35,129 bases of DNA, taken from the IMG/VR virus record IMGVR_UViG_3300046471_000052, positions 1-35,129 of that record; one strand, given 5' to 3'. Source of the DNA: a virus. The position numbers and the translations under genes are program-made. This document shows, in pieces, positions 27,843 through 35,129 of this stretch (the first letter of the stretch is position 1; each line of letters begins with the position of its first letter). Under the pieces are notes generated by a model, which saw only the letters and a list, made by a program, of their open reading frames with translations, was not told the origin of the DNA and made no database searches.

Positions 27843-28315
27843 CCTTCGATCGTGTCATTGATACTGACGCCCAACGCTTCGGTCCACGCCTTCGCGAGCT
27901 TCGGGACGATCGCTTTCACCGCGGGAGCGAACACGTAACCGGTCTTCTTGTACGTCCGGAACTGTCGCGTCGTGTGACGGGTCACCGCGTGCGAGCCACC
28001 CTTACGCGAGCGTCGTTTGTAGGTGGACTTCTTCTCCCGAGTCGCGCCGTACTCAGCCGGCCCAGAAAGGAACGCGAGGCTCCCCGACTTGCCAGCTTCG
28101 AGGCGGATGCCGTTCTCGATAACCGTCGCCGTGCCCGTAGAACCGATGGTCCGCTTTTCCAACTTCGTGGAAGCGCTCCTTGCAAGGAGACGCTTCCACT
28201 CCGGTTCGATCGTCTTCGTCGATTCCTCGATCTGCTTCGACAGAACCGCCTCAATCCCCTGCAGCCGCTTACCGGCCCCGGAGAATTGTGATGCGTCAAC
28301 GTCGAGGAACGCCAT
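27839..28315 (-). CDS. HK97 gp10-like tail or head-tail protein, 158 residues
   Basis: Starts MAFLDVDASQFSGAGKRLQG; the helix EESTKTIEPEWKRLLARSA and the basic stretch REKKSTYKRRSRKGGSH recall the HK97 gp10-like tail-completion family. In most phages this gene comes before the major tail protein gene; here it follows it. The long upstream frame is a shadow of the major tail gene. Confidence 0.65.
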   Translation of the reverse strand: MAFLDVDASQFSGAGKRLQGIEAVLSKQIEESTKTIEPEWKRLLARSASTKLEKRTIGSTGTATVIENGIRLEAGKSGSLAFLSGPAEYGATREKKSTYKRRSRKGGSHAVTRHTTRQFRTYKKTGYVFAPAVKAIVPKLAKAWTEALGVSINDTIEG

Positions 28316-28317
28316 GG

Positions 28318-28737
28318 TTACGCGACAGTGCGGACGGGCTTGCCCTGCACGCCGAGCGTCACGGACGCGACAGCGACCGAGTCGACAGTGCCACCGATCG
28401 CACCAGGCGTGATGATGACCGTCGCCGTCCACGTCGGAGCCGTGCCAGTAGCGGGCTTCTTCGGCTTGAACGTGATCACCTTCGACGTGCCCTCGTTGTC
28501 GAACAGGTACTGCGACAGGCTGGATGTGGTCGCCCAGTCCTGCGCGTACGCGAGGTTCAGAACCCACGTCGCCGTCGTACCGAACGTGAACACGGAAGCC
28601 GGCGTGAGGCCCTTCCAGTTCACCTGAGACGACGACGGAACGAACTCCACCTGGGAGACGTGCGCCTCGTAGTTGTCGGTCGCCACAGTGAGGACGACGT
28701 CGTTGAGGATGATGGGGACGAGCACGGGTGATGCCAT
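28318..28737 (-). CDS. Major tail (tube) protein
   Basis: 139 residues from ATG 28737. Beta-rich with VPIILNDVVLTVATDNYEAH, VEFVPSSSQVNWKGLTP, VLNLAYAQDWATTSSLSQYL and a C-terminal strand VASVTLGVQGKP, consistent with a tail-tube subunit. Placed between the terminator-like gene and the tape measure. Small for the family but within range. Confidence 0.8.
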   Translation of the reverse strand: MASPVLVPIILNDVVLTVATDNYEAHVSQVEFVPSSSQVNWKGLTPASVFTFGTTATWVLNLAYAQDWATTSSLSQYLFDNEGTSKVITFKPKKPATGTAPTWTATVIITPGAIGGTVDSVAVASVTLGVQGKPVRTVA

Positions 28738-28739
28738 GA

Positions 28740-29114
28740 CTAGCTCACTTTCTGGGCGAAGACGGGGAAGGAAATGCGATACGCGAACTGCTTGCCGTAG
28801 AGGAAGGCAGTTGCCGTTCCCTGCGGGTACCGGGGGTCGAGGTAGTCGAGGACGGTCGGGAGAAGGTCTTCGATCTGCTCGGCCCCGGCGTCGACGTCCG
28901 CCAGCGGTGAGACGAGCTCGAGCGTGACGGTGACGGTGCGGTGACTGTTCGGGGCCGCGGGGAACGGGGCCACTTCCTGTTGCGAGATGATCGCGGTCAC
29001 GCGTGAGAAGGCGGTGATCTCCGAAGCGGTCGCGACGACCCAGATGTCGGAAAGCTCGTCGTCCTCCGCCCAGTCCTCCGTAAACTGCTCCTCGAGGAAC
29101 TTGACGACCCTCAC
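28740..29114 (-). CDS. Tail terminator-like protein, 124 residues
   Basis: GTG at 29114 overlapping the connector stop (GTGA). The N-terminal helix (VVKFLEEQFTEDWAEDDEL), the strand pattern and LLPTVLDYLDPRYP match small minor-tail/terminator proteins (gpU-like) that close the tail at the head end. Three bases separate it from the major tail gene, a typical order. Confidence 0.7.
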   Translation of the reverse strand: MRVVKFLEEQFTEDWAEDDELSDIWVVATASEITAFSRVTAIISQQEVAPFPAAPNSHRTVTVTLELVSPLADVDAGAEQIEDLLPTVLDYLDPRYPQGTATAFLYGKQFAYRISFPVFAQKVS

Positions 29115-29569
29115 AGGGCATCCACCCCGCCCTCGAAAATCGGGTACCCGGCGATGTCGACACCGCATGAGCAGTACGCCGCACCGAAGTAGGCGGAGCA
29201 CCAGGGCAGGTGACTGGATGACCCTGACGCCATGTCGAGCGAGAAAGCCCCACTCGATCCGGTGAGCCCGAGCAGAGGCCACCAGTCCGCGATCGTGCGG
29301 AACGTGTACCCGTCCACGATCTGCGCATCCGTGTCCGTGTCACGCCGCTTCACCTGATCGACGACCACCTCACGGATGACGAAGTCGATCTTGGCTTGCA
29401 CCATGTCGGCGTCAGCGACACCGAGTGTGGTCGCACGATCCTGAATGAACATCAGGTTGTCGTCGATCCACATCTGCCACTGCTCCTCGGTGACGGACCC
29501 GGTGGGGGGTGCAGGCTGACCCAACGCGACGGCGATGTGCCACGGGTTGATGTTGGTTTCAAGAGCCAT
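29111..29569 (-). CDS. Head-tail connector protein, 152 residues
   Basis: Mostly helical N-terminal half (TEEQWQMWIDDNLMFIQDRA, MVQAKIDFVIREVVVDQVKR) as in gp6/gp15-type connectors, then a Gly/Ser-rich C-terminus with several Cys (HLPWCSAYFGAAYCSCGVDI). The connector joins the portal to the tail. The Cys-rich tail is unusual for the family. Confidence 0.7.
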   Translation of the reverse strand: MALETNINPWHIAVALGQPAPPTGSVTEEQWQMWIDDNLMFIQDRATTLGVADADMVQAKIDFVIREVVVDQVKRRDTDTDAQIVDGYTFRTIADWWPLLGLTGSSGAFSLDMASGSSSHLPWCSAYFGAAYCSCGVDIAGYPIFEGGVDAL

Positions 29570-29587
29570 CCCGCACCCCCTTCTCGG

Positions 29588-29740
29588 TTACTTCGTTGCC
29601 TTGGCCGCGGGCTTCGCGGCAGGCTTCTTCACGGTCGTCGCGGCGGAATCAGCGAACTCCCACTCGGGACCGAAGCGGGCGACCTTATCGTCGTCGACGT
29701 TCACGACCACGCTGTTCTGCGTGTTGCGGAGGCGAGCCAT
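29588..29740 (-). CDS. Small basic-tailed protein downstream of capsid, 50 residues
   Basis: Two bases after the capsid gene. The N-terminal half is beta-rich (TQNSVVVNVDDDKVARFGPE) and the C-terminus is Lys/Ala/Pro-rich (TVKKPAAKPAAKATK), like a histone tail. Small genes here in actinophages are usually unnamed head proteins. Possibly a head decoration or DNA-contacting protein; unproven. Confidence 0.65.
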   Translation of the reverse strand: MARLRNTQNSVVVNVDDDKVARFGPEWEFADSAATTVKKPAAKPAAKATK

Positions 29741-29742
29741 GA

Positions 29743-30663
29743 TCAGGCCGCGTTGATGACCTTGGCGAAGGCATCCGTGGAGAAGATGCCGATGCCGTAG
29801 ACGACCTCCGCGCGGATCGCGATCTGGTTCGCGCGCTTCAGGTCGCCGGAACCGTCCGGGTCGCCGTACTTGATGACCTCGAGCGGGATGTCGCGCTGCA
29901 CACCCCAGCGGAGACCGTTGGTGAAGTCACCGACGATCGCCTTGACGTTCGGGTTGACCGACGCGTACGCGCCGCCGCCGATCGTCGCCTCAGGCGCCGA
30001 CACAGTCGACGACGCCGCGGCCGACAGGCCGAAGACGTTGTCGATGTTGATGCCGAGCCCGAGCTCCGGGTACAGGCGCCGACCATCGGCGTCCTTGACC
30101 GTCGCGAGCGTGAACGCCCACGCCGGGTCGATCGCGACACCGTTCGGGGTGAACCCGTCCGCAAGGATGAGTCCCACCGCCGCCTCGAGGTCGTCGGTCG
30201 GCTTCGACGAACCGGTGATCTCCACCGAGTTCGTCGTGTCGACGAGCTTCACCGGCGAACCAGACAGCAGCACACCGGTGATGGGGTTGATGCCGTGGAT
30301 CGCGATCAGGTCGAGCGCGCGAGCCAGCGCGACCGCAGCGAGGTCGCCCATCGACGAAAGGACACCAAGCTGGTAGTCCTCATCGGCCCACTGGACCTCC
30401 TCGTTGAACCGCTGGGTTACCTGCACCTTGCGGGGGCTGACGGTCACGGTCGAGAAAGCCGGCTGCGACTGCGTCTTGTTTGCACCTTCCGCGACGACCT
30501 CACCCTTGGGAGCGGTCGTCAGCGTCATGTACTGGGTGTCGCCGAACAGCATCGGGGTCTGACCCGACAGCTTGGCGATTGCGGAACCGGTCTGAACCTT
30601 CTGCCACACACCGCTTGCGAGGTGCTTGGGCAGGGTCAGGCCACTCGTTGCGAGAGTTGCCAT
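29743..30663 (-). CDS. Major capsid protein, HK97 fold
   Basis: 306 residues. Typical late-start sequence TSGLTLPKHLASGVWQKVQT, the E-loop region TLTTAPKGEVVAEGANKTQS, then QVTQRFNEEVQWADEDYQLG and ALARALDLIAIHG (spine helix), ending SGDLKRANQIAIRAEVVYGI. This matches the HK97-type capsid of actinophages. It follows the scaffold gene by 19 bases and carries a clear ribosome site (AGGAGG). Confidence 0.9.
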   Translation of the reverse strand: MATLATSGLTLPKHLASGVWQKVQTGSAIAKLSGQTPMLFGDTQYMTLTTAPKGEVVAEGANKTQSQPAFSTVTVSPRKVQVTQRFNEEVQWADEDYQLGVLSSMGDLAAVALARALDLIAIHGINPITGVLLSGSPVKLVDTTNSVEITGSSKPTDDLEAAVGLILADGFTPNGVAIDPAWAFTLATVKDADGRRLYPELGLGINIDNVFGLSAAASSTVSAPEATIGGGAYASVNPNVKAIVGDFTNGLRWGVQRDIPLEVIKYGDPDGSGDLKRANQIAIRAEVVYGIGIFSTDAFAKVINAA

Positions 30664-30682
30664 GGTGTCCTCCTAGGACGGG

Positions 30683-31189
30683 TTAGTCGGAACCGCTGAA
30701 CAGGTTCTTCGCGTACTTACGCTCTTCCTGCTCGGTTGCAGTTCCATGGGTTTTGGATTCGCCCTCTTTTGGGGCGAGGTTGCCTGGCTTCTTGGATTCG
30801 GCCTGACGTGCGGCGAGGCGCTGCGCCTGCGCTGTCAGTGCTTCCTCATCGGCACCCGTGAGGAACAGGTCAGCGTCGGACGGATCGCCGTCTTTGCCGG
30901 GTTCGGTCGAGATCCCGAAGCGTGCCGCGACACGCGAGCGGAGAGCCTCAGTCCGGGTGGACGTCAGTTCCTTCTCGAGGTTCGCGAGACGCTCCTCAGC
31001 GGTGACCGTTTGGCCGGCCTTTGCTTTGAGATCGTCGTAATCCGGGTAGCGCGAACGCGCGATCCGGTCGGCCCTCTGGGCGATCAACTGATCGACCTCG
31101 GCCTGTGTGAACGTCTTGCCCTGTTCCTGCTGCTGCTCGGCCTCGGTCGCGTCGGTCTCCGTCGCAACCTCAGTGGTGTCGTCAGTCAT
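30683..31189 (-). CDS. Capsid scaffolding protein
   Basis: 168 residues, highly charged and helical: acidic Gln/Glu-rich N-terminus (TEAEQQQEQGKTFTQAEVDQ), coiled coil ERLANLEKELTSTRTEALRS, and a basic C-terminus (ERKYAKNLFSGSD) that would bind capsid. Directly before the capsid gene as expected. The 93-base space before it (31190-31282) holds only a 22-codon frame without a ribosome site. Confidence 0.88.
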   Translation of the reverse strand: MTDDTTEVATETDATEAEQQQEQGKTFTQAEVDQLIAQRADRIARSRYPDYDDLKAKAGQTVTAEERLANLEKELTSTRTEALRSRVAARFGISTEPGKDGDPSDADLFLTGADEEALTAQAQRLAARQAESKKPGNLAPKEGESKTHGTATEQEERKYAKNLFSGSD

Positions 31190-31282
31190 GGTCGGTGCCT
31201 TCCGTTTCAGTGCCGTCGCACATGCACCGCGAATCCGTCGCGTACGGCCACACGCATATGAGCGTGGAAGTTCATGCCCGAA

Positions 31283-31948
31283 TCAGTCCGGGAAGTAGGT
31301 GGCGACGTAGTCGCGAACGCGCGCTTTCTGTGCTGGCGTCTTCGACCGCTTCGATCCCAGGTATTGGATGACGGAAGCCTCAGGGCCGTCGTCGTCGCGG
31401 AACGCGGGGCGGGCGGTGCAGTCGCAATGCCCATGAGCGGCGAATATCGCCGTATCCCGCTTGTACACGGCACCGCGGCCGGCCAGCATCCGGCAGAATC
31501 CGCAGGAGTCACCCGCAACGCGCGCCCACCCGACAGAGTCAGGATCACGTCGCGAGTTCAACGTGATCGTGTCCCTGTAAGGGCGTGCGACCTCGTTCTG
31601 TACAACCTCCGCGAGCCGTGTCGCCGTGGTCACGTTCGAGCCGTCAGCAGGTGCTTGCGCCGCCCATGCAACCGCGTTACGGATCTTCTCCGTCCGGTCC
31701 ACAACCACCGGTTCAGCGCGAAACCACTTCTTCGTGTCCGCCAGGTCGCGGAGATCGTCGAACAAGTCAGCGGCGAGAGCGGAGGAACCATCCGTGAACA
31801 GCGAGATCAGCCACGGCACCGCCTCGAGCAGTTGCGCGAGGATCTGCTGTGGTGTCCCCGTCAACCCAGCGATGAGCGCACGTGTGGACTGGTCCGCGTT
31901 GAACGTCAGAATCCGCAAAGCCGCTTGGGATTCAAGCGCTGACGGCAT
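31283..31948 (-). CDS. MuF-like minor head protein
   Basis: 221 residues overlapping the portal end by 17 bases. The C-terminal GDSCGFCRMLAGRGAVYKRD, followed by FAAHGHCDCTARPAF, is the Cys/His signature of phage Mu gpF-like head morphogenesis proteins in actinophages. These proteins are packaged or act in head maturation. The first 120 residues are helical. Confidence 0.85.
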   Translation of the reverse strand: MPSALESQAALRILTFNADQSTRALIAGLTGTPQQILAQLLEAVPWLISLFTDGSSALAADLFDDLRDLADTKKWFRAEPVVVDRTEKIRNAVAWAAQAPADGSNVTTATRLAEVVQNEVARPYRDTITLNSRRDPDSVGWARVAGDSCGFCRMLAGRGAVYKRDTAIFAAHGHCDCTARPAFRDDDGPEASVIQYLGSKRSKTPAQKARVRDYVATYFPD

Positions 31949-33365
31949 CAGCCTGCGGCGCTACGGCAGTCGCCTGAGCGGTTGCGATCTGTGGCAGAGC
32001 AGCGACCAGAGCCCGCCCGGACGCACGGCGGCGGTCGGCGAGAGCACGCTTGATCTGCTGGTCATCAAGGCCGAGGAGCTCGAGCCCCACCTCGGTCTCG
32101 GCAAGCCACGGCACCGCGGAGATCTGCTTCGTCCCCGCGTCAGCCTGAGCCGCACGGGACAGATGCACAGGGTTCCGCCACTTCGTGTCGATCGACGCCC
32201 ACTCGGCCGGAATCTGCTCGAGCCCGTTTTGCATCGCCAGCGCACGGGTCACCGCGCGGCGGATCGGAACAGACCACCCATCGGTGGCGTCCTCAGCCTC
32301 CGCGACGAGCGACTCACGTGCCTCCGAGTAGGAGTCCGCCGACGTCGGGTTCGCCATGTCCGTTAGCGCGAAGTCCGCGTCGGACATGTCCGTCTCCCGC
32401 GCCATCAGCTTCGCGAGCGCGTTCAGGTGCGCGAGGTGCGGCTCAGGGGACGACGCCTCGAACTGCTGCGCAGTGGCACGCTGGTTCGCCTGATCCTTGT
32501 CGAGGCTGTCGGGGATACCGAACGCCCGACCGAGAGCGATCTGCCACGACGCCTTCATGGAACCATCAGGGTTCGTGAACACCGACTCGTCCGCACCGAG
32601 GAGGATCAGCTTCGGGATCGCATAGATGTCCATGTGCGCCTCGAGTCGCACGAGCGCCCGCAGAGCGGAGTCCTGGTGCGACATCACCGGGCGGCTGATC
32701 CGAGACCGCCCCATGCGACGTGACGTGCGCGGCCGGTACACAAGTGGGTCGACCGGCACATGCCACGGGTGCTCCGACCGGTCGACGTACCACTGGTCGT
32801 CGATGAAGTCAGCGTTGATCGTGACCCCGTCGAGGTACAGCACGAACCCGGTGATCTTGCCCTTGGTGCGAGCCGTCACCGAGAGGAGGTTGTCGAGGCG
32901 ACGCTTCCGCGAGTTCCACTCACCCGTCGCGTTCAACGCATCCTTCGCGTGCACCAGCGCCGCCGGCTCACCCTCAGATTCGTCACCGCGAGTCGTGATC
33001 AGAAACGACGTACCATGCAGAAGCGAATCGGTGCGCGCCTGCGACACCTCCGCCATCAGGAAGTTCGAGTCCACCAACTGCTGCATGCCCAAAGACCCGA
33101 GGTCACCGTCAGCCCAGATCATCTTGTCGAGCACGCACCGACGACCCAGACCGTCGACACCCTTCGCCGCCCACCCGAGCGCGAGACCGAGCTTCGCGTA
33201 CTGCGGCGGGATGACCGTCCCGATCTTCTTCACTGCCTGACGGCCGTCGTAATACGACGACCGCAGAAGGTTCCGCGGCGTGTGCTCATCGAGTTGCATG
33301 ATGAGCGAGTTGAGCGTGACGGTCTCCTCGTCGGAGAGATCCGGGATCAGCAGCGAATCGGTCAC
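31932..33365 (-). CDS. Portal protein, SPP1 gp6-like
   Basis: 477 residues. N-terminal ETVTLNSLIMQLDEHTPRNL with YYDGRQAVKKIGTVIPPQYA is the usual actinophage portal start; the wing and stem region includes SRISRPVMSHQDSALRALVR and the crown has NPTSADSYSEARESLVAEAE. It forms the dodecameric ring through which DNA enters and leaves. Four-base overlap with the large terminase gene. Confidence 0.93.
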   Translation of the reverse strand: MTDSLLIPDLSDEETVTLNSLIMQLDEHTPRNLLRSSYYDGRQAVKKIGTVIPPQYAKLGLALGWAAKGVDGLGRRCVLDKMIWADGDLGSLGMQQLVDSNFLMAEVSQARTDSLLHGTSFLITTRGDESEGEPAALVHAKDALNATGEWNSRKRRLDNLLSVTARTKGKITGFVLYLDGVTINADFIDDQWYVDRSEHPWHVPVDPLVYRPRTSRRMGRSRISRPVMSHQDSALRALVRLEAHMDIYAIPKLILLGADESVFTNPDGSMKASWQIALGRAFGIPDSLDKDQANQRATAQQFEASSPEPHLAHLNALAKLMARETDMSDADFALTDMANPTSADSYSEARESLVAEAEDATDGWSVPIRRAVTRALAMQNGLEQIPAEWASIDTKWRNPVHLSRAAQADAGTKQISAVPWLAETEVGLELLGLDDQQIKRALADRRRASGRALVAALPQIATAQATAVAPQADAVSA

Positions 33366-34864
33366 AGAATCACCGCCCTCCTCGTCTCATGGCGCCTGGT
33401 CGGGCGTTGTACGTTGTCCTTCTGCGCCCCCCACAGGGCGAGAGTCACAGCCACCACGGGAGTGATGTCCGAGTTGGCCGCTTTACGGTTCCACGCCCAA
33501 CCGCCGTAGAGCGGACGCTTCCGCGCGACCGAGAGAGACACGTTCAGTTGTGGCTGGTCAGTGTGCTTCACGGTGCCGTCGACTATGCCGTCGTAGAACT
33601 TCGCGCACGCGATTGCCATGTCTCGGCCCTCGGCTGCAGCGCGGGTGACTTCCACGTCCGTGCCGACGAGGTAGTGACGACCGCGCCGTTCCTCAAGTAG
33701 GCCCGACATTTCGTCGACGACGACGGCATGGAGCGGGTTCTTCTTCGCGGCGGCTTCGATCCAGGGTCCGACCCAGTCGGTGCCCTTGCGTTCGTTGTCG
33801 AGCTCCACATGCCAGATCCCGTCAGCACGTTGACCAGCGAGAGCAACAGACGCAACAGACCTATCGGGGGCGACATCGATCGCGAGCGTCAACCGCTCGA
33901 TCGGCATGGAACTCAGGTCGGCGGCGAACCCCCACGACTCCGTGTCGATAACCTCAGGAGCGCCAGCGGCATCCCAAATACCCAACGCCTCACGTAGCCA
34001 CGACTCATCCGAGGGAAGGTTCTTGCGGAGACGGAGCATCGACCGCAACGGGGTGCGGTGCGGGTACGACGGGTTCGCTATCGCCCACTGCTCCCGGTCA
34101 TCAGGAGACGCGTCAGGATCAGCGGAGCATTCGATGTACACCTGGTCTTCGGACTCACCCGCGATCGCCTCCGTGCGTCGCTGGGAGAACGCCTCGCTCG
34201 GATCGATAGGTCGGGGCGGGGTGCCCATGAAGAACAGCAGCGCACCATGTGGATGCCGGGACTGGTTCGTTGCGGCGACCATGTCCTCGAGCGCCTTCTC
34301 CGTGAGGATCTGAGCCTCGTCGAACACCTCGACGTCGACTTCTTCGAAACCACGTCCGAATCCACCCTCACGGGCGCCGAACATGATCACCGACCCGTTG
34401 TGGAAGTGGATCTCCTGCTCACCGTTCGTCGAACGGATCGCAGACACGAACGGCTTCACCGACTTGCGACCACCGAACCCACGCAGCGACCCGAACGTCT
34501 TCGACGTCGTCCTGGTGCGGTGCGCAGTCCACAGGACCGTCAGATTCGGGAACAGAGTGCACAGCGCGAACACGATCCGGCCGATCATGTACGTCTTCGC
34601 GACCTGACGCGGAATGCTCAGCGTCACTCCGCCAACCGTGGCCGCATAGTCGCCGTTCGCACGCTTACCGAGGATGACCCTCGACGCGCCAACCTGCCAC
34701 TCGTCGAACTCGTCTCCGAACTCACGGATACGAGCCTCAACAGCAGGCCACCCCGTCGTCACAATCCCCACCGGGATCACGATGTGACGGGCAACCTCGC
34801 TGAGCTTCCGGGTATCCCTAGATGGCTTCTGCGTCGAAGGCTTCGTCAGCAACGTTTGCGGCAT
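33362..34864 (-). CDS. terL: Terminase large subunit
   Basis: 500 residues. ATPase domain: Walker-A-like SIPRQVAKT at 83-91 and Walker B VEVFDEAQ at 178-185. Nuclease domain: Asp330 in TLAIDVAPD, Asp384 in AVVVDEMSG and Asp466 in NSDITPVVAV. The enzyme pumps DNA into the head and cuts it. The start at 34864 lies 47 bases inside terS and is supported by a strong GAGGAGGA ribosome site. Confidence 0.95.
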   Translation of the reverse strand: MPQTLLTKPSTQKPSRDTRKLSEVARHIVIPVGIVTTGWPAVEARIREFGDEFDEWQVGASRVILGKRANGDYAATVGGVTLSIPRQVAKTYMIGRIVFALCTLFPNLTVLWTAHRTRTTSKTFGSLRGFGGRKSVKPFVSAIRSTNGEQEIHFHNGSVIMFGAREGGFGRGFEEVDVEVFDEAQILTEKALEDMVAATNQSRHPHGALLFFMGTPPRPIDPSEAFSQRRTEAIAGESEDQVYIECSADPDASPDDREQWAIANPSYPHRTPLRSMLRLRKNLPSDESWLREALGIWDAAGAPEVIDTESWGFAADLSSMPIERLTLAIDVAPDRSVASVALAGQRADGIWHVELDNERKGTDWVGPWIEAAAKKNPLHAVVVDEMSGLLEERRGRHYLVGTDVEVTRAAAEGRDMAIACAKFYDGIVDGTVKHTDQPQLNVSLSVARKRPLYGGWAWNRKAANSDITPVVAVTLALWGAQKDNVQRPTRRHETRRAVIL

Positions 34865-35105
34865 CAGACTCCTCCTCAGCCTGCTGGCGCCTCAACGCCT
34901 CGATCTCCTTCGAGATCTCAATCTGCCGACGCGACAACGCAGCCAGATCACGAGGCGAAGTGTTTGCGTTGTCGCACGCTCGGGCGATCACACGACGCAA
35001 CTGGATTAGTTCATCCAGGCGGGAACCCTCATCAGCCGCCTCAAGAACCGAGGTGATCTTCTTGGAGGGCGTCTCGTTCGCCCCAACTGCACGCAGAGTC
35101 GCCAT
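34818..35105 (-). CDS. terS: Terminase small subunit
   Basis: 95 residues. A long helical hairpin (LDELIQLRRVIARACDNANT, LAALSRRQIEISKEIEALRR) and an acidic C-terminus (EEESDAANVADEAFDAEAI) fit the small terminase oligomerisation core. It recognises the packaging site on phage DNA. First gene of the late operon; AGGAGG precedes the ATG, which is 24 bases from the window edge. The N-terminal DNA-binding part is short. Confidence 0.8.
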   Translation of the reverse strand: MATLRAVGANETPSKKITSVLEAADEGSRLDELIQLRRVIARACDNANTSPRDLAALSRRQIEISKEIEALRRQQAEEESDAANVADEAFDAEAI

Positions 35106-35129
35106 CAGCCACCTCCTGCGTGTGGAAAA

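Noticed and set aside
31190-31282. 22-codon frame (31275-31207, minus strand) between the MuF-like and scaffold genes
   Set aside because: No ribosome site, no overlap with either neighbour, and composition unlike a structural protein; treated as spacer.
1-35129. CRISPR array or spacer-repeat cluster
   Set aside because: No regularly spaced direct repeats of 25-40 bases were seen; the only exact longer repeat is the 26-base gene junction present twice.
1-35129. Insertion sequence or transposase
   Set aside because: No DDE transposase motif or terminal inverted repeats with target duplication seen; the only recombinases are the two tyrosine enzymes.

Overview
The window reads as one complete genome of a temperate, tailed (siphovirus-type) actinobacteriophage of about 35 kb. 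Evidence for completeness: the small terminase gene starts 24 bases inside the right edge, the HNH endonuclease gene that normally neighbours terminase lies at the left edge on the same strand, and a single integrase/attachment region lies in the middle rather than at both ends. Joining the two edges gives one continuous leftward order: early genes, HNH, small terminase, large terminase, portal. High G+C, a WhiB-type regulator, zinc-ribbon families common in actinophages, GTG starts and a leaderless promoter point to an actinobacterial host. The M15 endolysin with no mycolyl-esterase (lysin B) gene suggests a host without mycolic acids, for example a Microbacteriaceae; that is inference.

Early/accessory region (positions 38-15950, all leftward). 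About 45 small genes, most overlapping by 1-4 bases (ATGA, GTGA, TGATG), so they behave as one long, translationally coupled operon from a promoter at about 15958-15985. In order of transcription: a Cro-like regulator, an excisionase-like protein, a helix-turn-helix protein and a ParB-fold protein, small membrane proteins, a RecE/DUF3799-type exonuclease with an unrecognised partner, WhiB, a C5-cytosine methyltransferase, a DUF4406 protein, a beta-class DNA methyltransferase, an HNH-like protein, a replication-initiator-like protein, a DUF4326 protein, many small hypothetical and zinc-ribbon proteins, a second tyrosine recombinase, a tRNA-Trp gene, and finally the terminase-associated HNH. No polymerase, primase or helicase is recognisable, so replication must lean on the host.

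Switch and integration region (15938-18980). The Cro-like gene diverges from a repressor and an ImmA-type metallopeptidase, with two different palindromes between them. Integrase follows on the plus strand, then a terminator, the 3' half of a tRNA (the attP core), repeated AAGTACTGG-type motifs flanking it, a DUF3263-like gene and an orphan plus-strand gene. A strong bidirectional terminator at 18983-19026 separates this from the late genes.

Late region (35105 down to 19066, leftward). Terminase subunits, portal, MuF-like head protein, scaffold, major capsid, connector and tail genes, a short tape measure, distal tail and tail-tip proteins, a C1q-like protein, M15 endolysin, four small lysis-region proteins, and a 996-residue beta-helix/fibronectin tail fibre. 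One small membrane-protein gene (27606-27842) is inserted on the opposite strand inside this operon. The most interesting points are the tRNA-based attP with its built-in terminator, the two tyrosine recombinases, the inverted moron gene in place of visible tail chaperones, the two-palindrome switch, and the dense set of zinc-ribbon microproteins.
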